A stretch of 64,000 nucleotides of DNA, taken from positions 5,536,314 to 5,600,313 of the forward strand of contig OZ024785.1 in NCBI GenBank assembly GCA_964017065.1, in the 5' to 3' direction. This DNA is from Haliclona indistincta (lineage: Eukaryota > Porifera > Demospongiae > Haplosclerida > Chalinidae). A program made the position numbers and the translations under genes. Each line of letters begins with the position of its first letter. The stretch's first letter is position 1. This document shows positions 32,385-44,500 of this stretch, piece by piece. The notes beneath the pieces were generated by a model. The model had not been told where the DNA came from, did not search any database, and saw nothing but the letters and a program-made list of their open reading frames with translations.

Positions 32385-35300
32385 ATGGCTACTACTGCGG
32401 AGCATCTTTCTATTGAAATGGTCATGCCGAGAAAACTATTGTGGCCAGCGACTGTGCCGTTTAATCTGCTTACTTCTCAGGTATGATGATGAGTTGCTGG
32501 TTTGCTTAGGTACCGGTACGCGCGTGTCTCTCGCGAGGGCAATCACAAGTCATTCGACTGCTTGTATTGCTACAGTTGACACCTCGGTTGACACTGAATT
32601 CTGTGTGTTTATATAAGCTACATATCTGTATCAATAAACTTCCTTTGATAATTATGATGTAAGTTATACAACTTTGTCTGGTATTTTCAGGACAAGATGA
32701 TAGAGAAAAGAAGACAAAAAGTTACGGTATGCTAACAGCAATAATAATTACCAGTGCGCAGTATGTGGGAGGGTTTTGAGTTTGTCTATGTACGTATAAT
32801 TTATTTTATTATGTGTGTTCGTCAAATAAATACGCCTGTTTGTGTCTTATCGCTCGAAAATCTTCACTAAAACACTCTCTGCAGCTTCTTCACTGAATTT
32901 ATAGTCCTGTGAAGACGTTTTCAGAGCTGGCAAGCCTTGGGTTTCTAAAGCTACGTGTGCACTTTACGGCATTGTGGGTGTGTCAACCATGCAACCTCCT
33001 ACATACCGTACGCCAAACCAGTTCTTGAGGCCTTAGATCATAGAGTATCAGTCTTTCTTGAGGCCTTCTGTGATGTGCTAATCAACTGTTGGTCTGTTAG
33101 TGCAATAATTATATAATTATTATAAGTAGTTATGCTATCATCAATTATTTGTAGTAATGCTGGACTAGTCGTATAACTAACTTAGCTCAGCGTATGGGTA
33201 TGTGTTCATTAGAACTTTAGTTTATAATTATAATGAATCTCTTTAATAGGATTGGATAGAGTCTCGTTATCCAGTGTTGACTGAAGTGTTTCAAATTACG
33301 CAAACTGTTGATTCTTTTCATCTTGCTGAAGAGAATAAGCAAGAGTTCCCTCATGATGATGTGAGATATAACAATACTATAATTATACATGATTGTATAT
33401 ACTCCACTCGTAATAGGCTGTTAAAGTTGCTGAGGAAATGGCTAACAAGCTACTAAACTGTGATGAACAAGATCTAAATTTTTCAATAAAGAGAAGAGAA
33501 TATCTCAAGTCCATGTTCTTTTGTGTGACTCCTGAATCACTGAGTCCACTAGCAGCTTTGATGTATCAAGAGCTTGAGAAGACATTTCCAGAGAAATTGC
33601 ACATGGTGTTTCAATATGAAGATGAGAAAAAGGTATTTTTAACTCTGCGCACTGAGAAAACTATTGTGCACTTTTGATTAACCCTCGGTGCTGAGCATGA
33701 GGGTTACCTGATGTTGCTGCATCATTCTGTCTGTCTAGGCTCTAGTGGAGACAGCGTTTGCTCTTCCGTTTCACCTAAGGTTCGGACAGAATCAAGCGCT
33801 TAATTATCTCGCGATTTGACTAGTGAATTTTGTCAAAACGTCTTTGTTCTCGAGTTATGGCTGGTTCACCTTGACCTCTCTAACGACAAAAACACCCAAG
33901 GGTGGCAATTTATATTATGTACTTGTAAACTCGATTTGTATCGCAGGACATCTTTGTGGTGGTGCGTATACACATGTCACGAAGGAGTCTGCAACAGATA
34001 TGCCTAACTACTCGTGTGTTCTTCATTTAGCCTACTGTAAACACATTTTCCTTGTGGCAATGAAGCTTGTACAATGTATTGTGATATTGTACTGCTGCAG
34101 GCACAGTATTTGCTACAGCAATGTACTATAGTGCACGTGTAAACACGCTGAGGATTTTTTGGAGAACTGTTCATCAATTTTTACAGGTTATACAACTCTG
34201 TATTTGTCTTTTTGTGAGAGGACAACTGAGTGAAAAAGTTGGACAAATTTGTAAAGATATTGAGGTACTTTCTTGCAGTGCTTCACTAACTATAGGCATA
34301 ATTGTTTGTTGTGTTAGAGTGTTCAAATGACAGTGGAAGGAATGATCAGGAGAGAAGTGAAAGTAAGTCGAGTTCTAGATTGTTACTTGATGCTTTAGTT
34401 TTCAAAGGGAGCACCTGAACAGTTAATAACAGCTTGTAAAGCAATGGAAGTAACAGAACGATCGTTTTATAGTGCATATTGTGGCTGGAGGGAGATTCCA
34501 CAAGCTGATGTGAGACTAGCTAGGATGCTTTAGCTTAAAGCTTGCAGAATGCAGCTTAGAAAATTTGCTCTGTGCATACAGGCTCAACTCATCACTGAAG
34601 CAATGGTGAAACAATTACGTGAAACTGACAAGGAAAGAGAAGCATATTTGGCATCGATGTACTTTTCACTTAATTATCACACACTGCTTCCACTGGTAAT
34701 TGCAATGTTTCAAAAGTACCAAGAAATATGTCCAGACAATCTAGAGCTGCTAAAAGAGCAACACAATGAAGAGTCGAATGTGAGTGAAGCATTATAACCA
34801 GTACATGTAACTGTTGCATGTACTTGTCATTGCAGCCCAAGTATCTAGGAAGGGTACTACTGAGACGAAATTTACTGACAGAACAAGAATATGACAAGTT
34901 TTTCTCAATGGTTAGATGGATATTAATTATCTATGAAATTATATATTGTGCTAATTTTGATAATAGCCAACACCTGAAGAGCTGTATAGTACACTTGAGG
35001 TAATTATTTAAAAAGTATGATGAATACTTTGAAAATGATCGTTAATTTATAGATGAGAAGAGAATTTGAGGGACATGACCTGTGCGAGTTCTTTGATATG
35101 ATATGGAAGGAGCTACCTCATGCTTATGATGTGCTGGACTACCATGGACATCAACTGCCTTATGATGATGTAGGTGCATGCATGCATACAGCGCTGTTGT
35201 CTTCATACCACAAAATCATGCAGGCTCTTGCAATTTCAAAGCTAATGTCATCATTTTTGAATGATGATAGACAGATTTATCTGAAGACAATGACGAATCT

Positions 35301-38300
35301 CTCATATCAAAGGAAAGTTTGGGAGCTAAGCAAAGTTAAAGGTACAAAGTGTCAATTTAATAATATTGTTTTGAATTTGCATTCAGTGGAGGAATTAACA
35401 AAGGAGTACTTGCCTGGTCATGATTCTATAATTGGAGAATATAACAATGTAGCTGTCCTCATGTGTCAACAGTACATAGACCAGTTTCCAAAATTGTACA
35501 TTGAGTTGGAAAAGACTATTTCTCCTCAATACATGGTCAGTAAGAATATTGTAACGTACTTGATTTTGATATTGATTGCAATTTTAGTACATAATCATTT
35601 TGACGTGCTTATGGCAATGGAACGTATTGAGTGAAGTGGCTATCAGCGTCTTTATTCAACATAGTTTTTTGCTTTATCCAAAAGGCATTCCTCATGAGCT
35701 TCTACCTCTGCTGTTTTCATTGGTATGTGTGACATAAACTAATAATTATTTGTTTTAGAAGTAATTCATCCTTATACACTGTAGCCCACCACTGTGTATA
35801 TGCCTGCTTTGGTCAGCTCTGAAGATAGTGATTTCTCAATGAGTGTTTGGATTCAGCCATCTCATGATTTTGATCAAAGCAACTTCATGAGAATCCTTGT
35901 TGCTGCAGCGATAGAGAGAGAAGAGCAGTCTCACCCAAAGAATGAAGCACTTTTTCAAATTTTGGTGAAATCACTAAGAAATCACCAATCCTCAAGCAAG
36001 AAGGTACAACTAGTACTGAATATACATACACTATAAGTATCTGTTCCCACAAGGTTGAGCTCATAGTGGATATTATACTACCTCAAGCACAGTTGGATTG
36101 TGACCTGTGGGATTGCAGGATAGACGACTTAGTCCCTTTATACATTTTAGCTGCTCGCAGAGGTGCGCATTTTATAAATGTTGCTTTCAGACTTTTGGAA
36201 TATCTGAACAAACATAACTCCATGAGTTCAAGAGTGATACAGCTGATAGAAGATGATGCTACTGATGACTACACTGTATGTAGGAAATGGTCTTTCGTAC
36301 ATGAATGTATGATACTGATTATGCCTGTAGGCAGCAAATATAGTGAATAGGGTGATTGATTCTGAAGCAATTGCATTTAGTGACAGTGAAAAAGTCGAAT
36401 TGGCTAGATCTTGTTTCCTCTATGCTGGCAAAGGCAGTCGTTCACTCACTGCAGTATTGCTATGGAAATGTTACTCACATCTTCTGAACTTTCTTGATTC
36501 GGTAGGAATTCACTCATACCTGAGACTCTTCACATATTTGTTTTGTTTTACAGCTGTCTGCTGCAAAATGTGAAGATGTTCCATTTGCTATGCTGGAGGA
36601 GTTCAACATTTATCTGTACTCACACACTAAGGCTGAAAAAGCCACCAATTCACTCCATGTTGCTGCTGAAAAGGGTTACACTAGAGTTGTTGAGCTAGCA
36701 TTGGAAAGAGGCTTTACTAAACTATTGATATACAGCAATGAGAAGGATCAGTATCCAGTGCAAGTTGCCTTAGAGCAAGAACGCTATGGCACTGCAGCAG
36801 TGATGCTGAGAGCCATGAATGACTAGTGAGCAGTGTAAAAAAACTTTTAATTAAACATAACTTGTATGGGCTCTGTGTATATGACTGATAGCTAATGTTT
36901 TCTGCATGAGAGGGTTAAAAGAATCTCATTAGTAACCACTTACTGCTGGTTTTACATCATTGTTTCTTTGTAGCAAACTATGTCTTGCTGAGTCCAGTCA
37001 AGATACCAACAGTACAGACGGTGTTGCTGCAGAACCAAGAGTCAATTTCAGAAAGCTGTTGGATCGTCTAAAAGAGTTATCAAAGTTTGAATCATCGGAC
37101 GATGACTCCGAGTGTGCAGATATAGTACACAAGAGAGAAGCTGTGAGCTAATGATGTCTTCTCATGCACTGATGTGTAGAACATTCTGTCACAGCTCCAG
37201 GAGTGTGTAGTGGCTATTCTGGACTCTACAGTAGATCGCAATGATGGTTTAAACTACCATCAAGTGCTTGAGGCTGACTACAAGGGCAACACACCTGACA
37301 AAGAAGATTTTGATTGTCCGTCTATGCACAGCATTGAGTTTATAATGAGATACCAAAGATATTTTCAGGTATATAGACACATGCACTTAGTACATGTATA
37401 TGCAGCACTGTTATTAATATTATTTTCAAGGTTATAATTGATCATGAAAGTTTTCAATCTCTTGTCAATCGCAAATGGAAGGTGTATGGACAGAAAATAT
37501 TCTTGTAAGTATTATATGGAGTGTGTACATGTCTGTTCAGTATGTTGAGCTGATGTTCTATATAGGATTTACTTTGTGACGTATTTGATCTTCCTGGCTT
37601 TTCTCACGACTGCATTTGTTCTTGGAGCTGCCAGAGCTGGTAGCCCATCTGAGTATAACCAGCCATTGGATTGGTTCAGACTGTTCTGTGAGATTGTGGT
37701 CTTGTTGCTCATAATGGTTGACATTTTATTCGAAATAAATCAGTTCTGGTAAGGAATCAAGTTATATAGTATTGGTGTTGTACAGTAGCTACGAGGTGCA
37801 TTCTATTCCACAGTCACAGTGTGTGTCGTACCTCATGGAGAGTGTATGTTACTGATTGGACTAACTGGCTAGATGACACTGCCATTTTACTGACTCTATT
37901 GGTTATACCGCTTCGAATTGTTAATCTTGATGAGCAGTGGGTGTTTGTGGCTCTGGCATACATTTTACACTGTTTGAGAATATTCAAGTATGCTGTATTA
38001 AAATCGTAAGTTAAGTTAATACTGTTTTGTGCTAATTTAACTCCTCAAAATTAGATCTTTTGCTGTTTATGTGAAAACTCTTCTTCAAATAATCAAGCGA
38101 GATATTGTACAATTCTTAACAGTGTTCATAGTTATTACTATTTCATTTGGAGGTGGATTGTATTTTTCCCTGCGAGCAAGATCTTGTGAACTTGCAAGTC
38201 AAACAAGTGCCGATGAAGCTCAGTTCAACTTCACTCCTGTGATCAATACGAGTCTCTGTCTACACCCTGATGAAACAAGGTATAAAATGTACTTATACTG

Positions 38301-39342
38301 TTAACCTAATTATTATTCTGTGACAGTCAAATATACTTGTCATGGTTAACTGGTCTTCGTCTGCTTATTGAGGGAAATGTGATAGACCCATACATTTTTG
38401 GTGATCGAGGACTCTGGCAAGTTATGTCATTTTAAAGTTTTATTTATAATAGTTTGTCATTCAGGTGGTTTAGTGTTATAATCTACATGGTATTCCTGTT
38501 TTTGGTGACAGTAATAATGCTCAACCTGCTTATTGCTCAGTTCAGTAAGAGCTATGAAGAGATTACTAAGACTGCCAGGCAGTCGGTCACTCCCGACAGA
38601 GCCATGATTCTTGTTGAACAGCAATCGACTGCTTGGATACGAATATCTTGTGTGAGGACAATAAAATTTTATAGCTACTAACATATATGTGTTGAAGCTG
38701 CACGAATAATTTATTAGCTTTCAAATTAGAATTCTCGTTGTTTTTTTTTATACAGGATATTGTCACATTAGATGAGGATGAATGGGGAAGAAAATTTATG
38801 TCTGCGTCAACACTGTATCGAGAAACTTCACCGTTCAATAAAGGCGACGATGGTATATAGCTCTAGTTTAGCTTAATGTTACTTGTACACTATCCGCACG
38901 ATTATAGAAACAGTCAGTGATTTGGGAAAAATTCACAAGCACCTTTTGTCACTGACGACCACAGATCAGAAGCAATTCAAAGGTGAAAACCTATCCTAAA
39001 ATTAATGCACATAGCTACAGCTTTATTACAGAATTGCAGGCGCAGTTGAAGGAAGTCAAAACAGATCAAGTCACAACTGATTATCTAAGAGAAGAGATGA
39101 ATAAGCAAGCAGTACAAATACAGCAGACTGTCCAATCTGACTTGAGGGTAAAGGAATTACAGAGTGAAGTGAGAAGTCTAGCAGCATCTCTTCGTGAGCA
39201 GACGGAGCTAGTTGTAGAGCAGCAGAGACAAATCAAGGAAACGTTGTAAGGAGTAAGAGCAAGCTTACTCAATTTGTTTTTTTTCAATAGAAAATCTCTT
39301 GGAGAGGTGAAGGATATTTTGCAGCAAGTACTAAACAAATGA
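32385..39342 (+). CDS. TRP-like cation channel, array copy 2
   Basis: Thirty exons, all in phase, 1,374 residues. Exon 1 (32385-32480, MATTAEHLS...) and exon 2 (32691-32726) differ from the other copies; homology begins at exon 3 (33250-33360). Modules cover residues about 45-503, ankyrin-like repeats about 504-800, membrane segments about 937-1,230, coiled coil from about 1,290. The pore-region exon (38327-38416) ends in a GC donor (ctctg|gcaagt) joined to 38465. The last coding part is split by an intron between 39032-39245 and 39291-39342, unlike copies 1 and 3. After S6 the sequence NLLIAQFSKSYEEIT is TRP-like. Intron 4 (33633-34186) is enlarged by unrelated sequence. Likely a plasma-membrane cation channel; gating unknown. 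Confidence 0.82.
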
Positions 39343-39414
39343 AACTTTCAATCAGTCCTTTCTATAGTGCATGCATGCTATATAAAGATATTTAATATAC
39401 ACACATTTTTGCCT

Positions 39415-39727
39415 CAATAATATAAAGTGCTGCAACTTTTTTGTTTTTATTACACATGTAAGTGTCCATGTTGAGTAGAGTGGACGAGAGCTGATGAAGA
39501 TCTAGCAATACTTGCTGCATATCTGCACAACAGAAGTATATAACACTACAATACATTAGCTGATTGAGAGTATACCTTGAGCAGACATTGTTTGTGTTTA
39601 TCCGCACAATGAGAATTTGCCGGCTTATTTTCTCTCCCACACAAAACAATAATTATTGTGTGATGGTGTTGCCTCAATGTTCTCCTTGTCTGCAGTGAAG
39701 GTTTCTGTGACAGCTTCGTCTTCTATT
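39415..39727 (-). pseudogene. CCHCR1 3'-end fragment 2
   Basis: Matches the last CCHCR1 exon (QQVLLDLHQLSSTLLNMDT, stop at about 39463) and most of the preceding exon. Homology stops at cttcgtcttct near 39727, in mid-exon, and continues directly as ABHD10 sequence. Confidence 0.85.
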
Positions 39728-40793
39728 TTGAGTTCTACTGAGCACTGCAGTTTGTGCATTAGCTCATTGGGGACGCAAGGAGGTACCGTGGTGTCCTGGT
39801 CACCGTGCAGTAACCAGACTGGTGTCTTGATGATTTCTACACCTAAAAAGCACAGAGAGGGAAAAGGAAATCATTATGCTAGCAAAGTGTGCATGTAGAC
39901 AGATAACGTACACATGTATAATAAGTGGAAGGACTTTACAAAGAGGTTGTAAACACTTATACAGATGTATTGAAGCCCTAATTTCAGACTGAAAATCTAA
40001 TCAGCATTCAAGCCAGTATAAATCCCAGCAGCAAGAGATGAGTCTTGATTTGGTTGTCAGCTACTCTTACAAGGAGTCTGTTGTGTCTAAACATAGGTGG
40101 TTTCTACAAGGAAGAGCATTATAATCCATCAACAAAAGCTCCTGAAATGAAGTGTATGAATATTGTTTCCTTTGCTGAGGAACAGTGTTTTGTACATAGC
40201 TGGTAGCACAGCAAATGAAATAATTTGAATTTATTTATTTAGCAGACTGTTTCCTCCTAGTTGACTACTCACCTCATTACCTTACTGAATGTATAGTGGG
40301 CCCAATTACAGCAGAGGTACAACACCCAGGTCTAATCAAACGCCCTTGCTTTAATCTAGACAGAACTACTCTACAATTCCATTCTACTATCAGTATGCAA
40401 ACACTATGATACGTTTCTTAAACCAACTACACAAGAGAGACGCATAAAGCCTGTCATTGACCTCAGGCAGATTTGCACAGCTAGCAGGTGAGGTGCTTTT
40501 GTTTTTCATTCTAAAAATGGTTGTTTTTAGTCCATACTAGAGAGCTGGTATTTTTGTGCATGCACATTTAAAATCCGCGAGCTTGATTTCAGTACAACTT
40601 TGTGCTATGCTTGTTCAAAATTGTGAAATTTAGGTCCCACTAACATTGACTAAGATATCTGCCCCTCACTTTGTCTGTAGACTAGAAACTGTGTAGCAAT
40701 TTCTCGCATGAACAAGCAAACCACCAGGATGCATGATCTTATGAAGATAATTACAGGGAGTTGCTATGATAATTTTATTGTCTTGGTACTACT
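39728..40793 (-). pseudogene. ABHD10 fragment (part of exon 2 and intron)
   Basis: 39728-39846 matches 17531-17646, the first part of ABHD10 exon 2 (the GDQD acid region) with its acceptor. The rest matches the ABHD10 intron up to about 18900. The catalytic His region and all of exon 1 are missing. Confidence 0.85.
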
Positions 40794-41480
40794 TTGGCAA
40801 ATGACAGCCAGTTAGGTAAGGAATATTAATTATCATCAGCAAACTAAACAGTTAGTGTCTGACCTTCACAAGAGGATTCATAAGTATTGTAGAGAGCTTG
40901 GATGACAGTTCGAATTAGTTTGGTGTACGATAACAAAAGCAGTGTAGAAAGAACCGGCACAACGTGGGATCCGACCAAGCGTTGTAGGTGTACAGAAAAA
41001 CGAGCAAAAATAATAATGAGAGTTAGAATCAGATGGGATAAACAAACTGCAGCCAAGCCTTATAACAACCTGTCATTCCATCAAAAAACAAAGCTCAATC
41101 CCAAGATCCAGATTTATCCAAGAGATGAACTGACTCAGCACTGGAACAGGGCCTTGAGGAAAGAAAAAGCTTTCTCTTATTTTGACTATGTTTGCATAAA
41201 AATATGAGTCCATTAACTGTTCCTACTGATACAGTCAGGTTGAGCAGGATTAGAAGTGCAACCAATATTATACCATGCAGCCAGACCGAAAGGCAGCAGT
41301 AAAGCGATGTAGGCATTGGAGCACTCACCGCATCTGTTTAATCACAAAAGCAAGCTCTATTAATCCGTCAGCACAGCCGCCACAAAGCATGTTCGCATAA
41401 AATAAATTATGAGTCAGCCCTTTCAACACTGAGCTCCAGAGACAACGCCCTCATAACCAACAATGAGGTTACGTCATCAA
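40794..41480 (-). pseudogene. Beta-helix receptor fragment
   Basis: 40794-41395 matches 20795-21385, the membrane region of receptor paralog 2, with frameshifting indels. 41430-41480 matches the 5' end and upstream region near 23750-23810. The beta-helix ectodomain and the C terminus are deleted. Confidence 0.85.
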
Positions 41481-41587
41481 TGAATAAGTCCGGTATAACA
41501 AACTGACTTGTAAAGCGAGTCTATGCTACAAGCAGATAGCAGTGCAGAACTTGCCAAGCTCTGATCTCGAGCACTCAAGTCGTCAAG

Positions 41588-44500
41588 ATGGCAGCTGATC
41601 CAGGTGAATTGGAGCTGCACCAGACATCAATAACAATGGAGAAAAGTGTCCTCTCAGAGCAACTGGGCCCACTCCAGGTATTGTACTCTATGATCGCACT
41701 AAACTACATAATGCAACATGCTTGCGTGTCTCTTTCGTACGCGAGCGCTGTGATGCATATGATCGTTTGAAGTGGGCCATATTTTGTATTGAGCTTGTGC
41801 TGAAGCGCATATACATTGTACGCCGTCAATGTGCTTCCTACTAGGGCCAAATTCAGATGATTACATGCTTGATACAATTTAGTTTAATTATATTTGGGAC
41901 TCAGTAAGTGTCCATTATAGAGGGATGAGGGGTGTCCTCTAAGAGGGGTTCCACTGTACACGTAACGTGAATCTAAATGTCCCTAATGAGCATAATTACA
42001 CTGCAATTTAAAATGCACCATTAGACTGTGTTGTACACTCACTGACTACGTAAATTCTGTTTTTAAATATACAAAGCAACAGCTAACTAATTATGGCTGC
42101 ACTAATAACGAGTTAAAAATAATCATAGTGTAATGTTCCACTGTCATTTGCTCTCAACGAAATAAACATCAGACAACCTTGCTTTAATGTCCTCAAATTG
42201 CAGAAGAATACAGAAGAATTAAACTTTATACATGCACATTTCACACAAGCAATTCAACAACAGAGTTGATCAGGCTACAATGTGAGATAACATTATGCAG
42301 GTGGTGTGTGGATTGTATGATAATCGCAAATACTTGACAATCGTGATACTTAGTGAATGATAAATCGCCCATTGTGCACAATATAATACAACATAAGTGA
42401 CAATATAGATTTAAAACTATCTACCTTCACCTAGTAAAATTGTCACATGCAGAATGTTTGTATTTATAATGATTACCTTGTTACAAATTAGTTTGAGATC
42501 TTCCTCCACTTCACTGTCATCCAGTTCATACACCAGCTGTGATAGTGCTCAGTAGTCACAGCAACCGGCAAACAATAAACAACTAGCTACAGAATGTGCA
42601 CACTTGTGTGATGAAGATATGTGGAGAAGACATTCTCCTCTTGTCCTGGTTTGGGTGGATCAAGATGACGTCTTCGTTATTAGCTTTATGTTTCAAACCA
42701 CACATGATCAGGTGCTCAAGATCTTTAGGAAAGTCATTATTGTTGTGACCCTCATGCATGCATGCATATCTAGAAGGGAAGTAGCCAGACAAAAAAAAAT
42801 CGACCAGATCATAATTATTGATTCACCATTATTTTATTGTGCGAATACAACTTGTAAACAGTACAAACAACCACAACCTTTAGCAATCTTATTCATAGAA
42901 ATGCATTTGTGCAAATTTTGCAAAAGCCATACATGTACATAATTATTGTGACCAGGAGTCCATACTCGACCGCGCCTACTAAGAGATTATGGACTCCTAA
43001 TTGTGACACATACCTATCTGTGCATAATATTGAGCTTTATGAAATCTTTCATGCATTTAGGATATTTCTACAATGAGAGAAAGCAAGAGAGAGGCAGTCA
43101 TGGTAAATGCAATACTATAGCCTGAGGTTAAAATTAATGAACTATTGTAATTATAAGGAGTGGATGGAATCTCAATATCCAGTGTTGGCTGAAGCCATCA
43201 AAACTACACAAACTGTTGATTCTTTTCATCTTGCTGAAGAGAATAAACAAGAGTTCCCTCATGATTATGTGAGACATATCTCACCTTTTGTTATTAAGTG
43301 CATCGTGTGCAACTTATCACATGTATAGGCTCTCAGAGTAACAGAAGAGATGTCCAGCAAGTTATTGAGCAATGCAGAACAAGACATTGAAGTTCTTTTA
43401 AGAGATTATCGCGAGTCCATGTTCTTTTGTGTGACTCCTGAATCACTAACTCCACTAGCAGTTTTGATGTATCAAGAGCTTGAGAAGACATTGATTTGCG
43501 AACTTGCACATGAAACAGAGAACTTGCAATTGCGTATGGTGTTTCAATATGAAGATGAAAAGAAGGTTCTACACAAATTAATATTGTTGTAATGTGCATG
43601 ACATTTGTACATTGGCAGGTCATCCAACTCTGTATTTGTCTATTTGTGAGAGGACTACTTAAAGAGGAAGCTGAACAGATTTGTAAAGAAAGTGATAATG
43701 AGGTGTTTCATTGTATGCTATCATTAATGCCACAATCTCATTTTGCCAATCTTTGTAGAGAATTCAAGCGACAATGGTAGACATGATCAAGAAGGAACTA
43801 AAAGTAACTTGTGCTCTTAATTTTAAAACAATCACTTTCAATTTTCATAGGGAGCTCCAGAGCAATTGCTTGCAGCATCTGAAGGTGTGCAACGATCACT
43901 CTATAGTGCATATCGTGGCTGGAGGGAGATCCCACAAACTGATGTGAGAATAAGATGGCAAACTTACATTCATGCTCTGTGTGTGTATAGGCTGAACACA
44001 TCACTGAAGCAATGGTGAAACACTTGACAGGAAGTGACGAAGAGAGAAAAGCATATTTGGCATCGATGTACTTTTCAATTAATTATCACAAACTGCTTCC
44101 ACTGGTAATTGCAATGTTTCAAAAGTACCGAGAAATATGTCCAGACAAGCTAGAGCTGTTAAAAGGCCAGCACATCAAAGATTGGAATGTGAGTGACTAA
44201 ATAAAACATAGTAATTGTACATGTTAATTATACCATTATAGCCAAAGTTTCTGGGAAGAGTGTTATTCAGACGAAAACTACTGACCAAAGAAGAATATGA
44301 CAAGTTCAACACGAAGGTTAGAAACATACTGATAGTTAGGACCTTGAACGTTCTGCTTATTTACAATAGCTGACACCTGAAGAACTAAGTGATAGAAAAA
44401 AGCTGGTAATGTGTACTACTAGTACATAATCATGCATCTTGAACTAATGCAGAGAAGAGGGGAATTTGAGAAACTGAATTTGGAAGCGATCTTTGATAAG

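Noticed and set aside
40902..41207. Plus-strand 101-codon frame
   Set aside because: Antisense shadow of the decayed receptor fragment.
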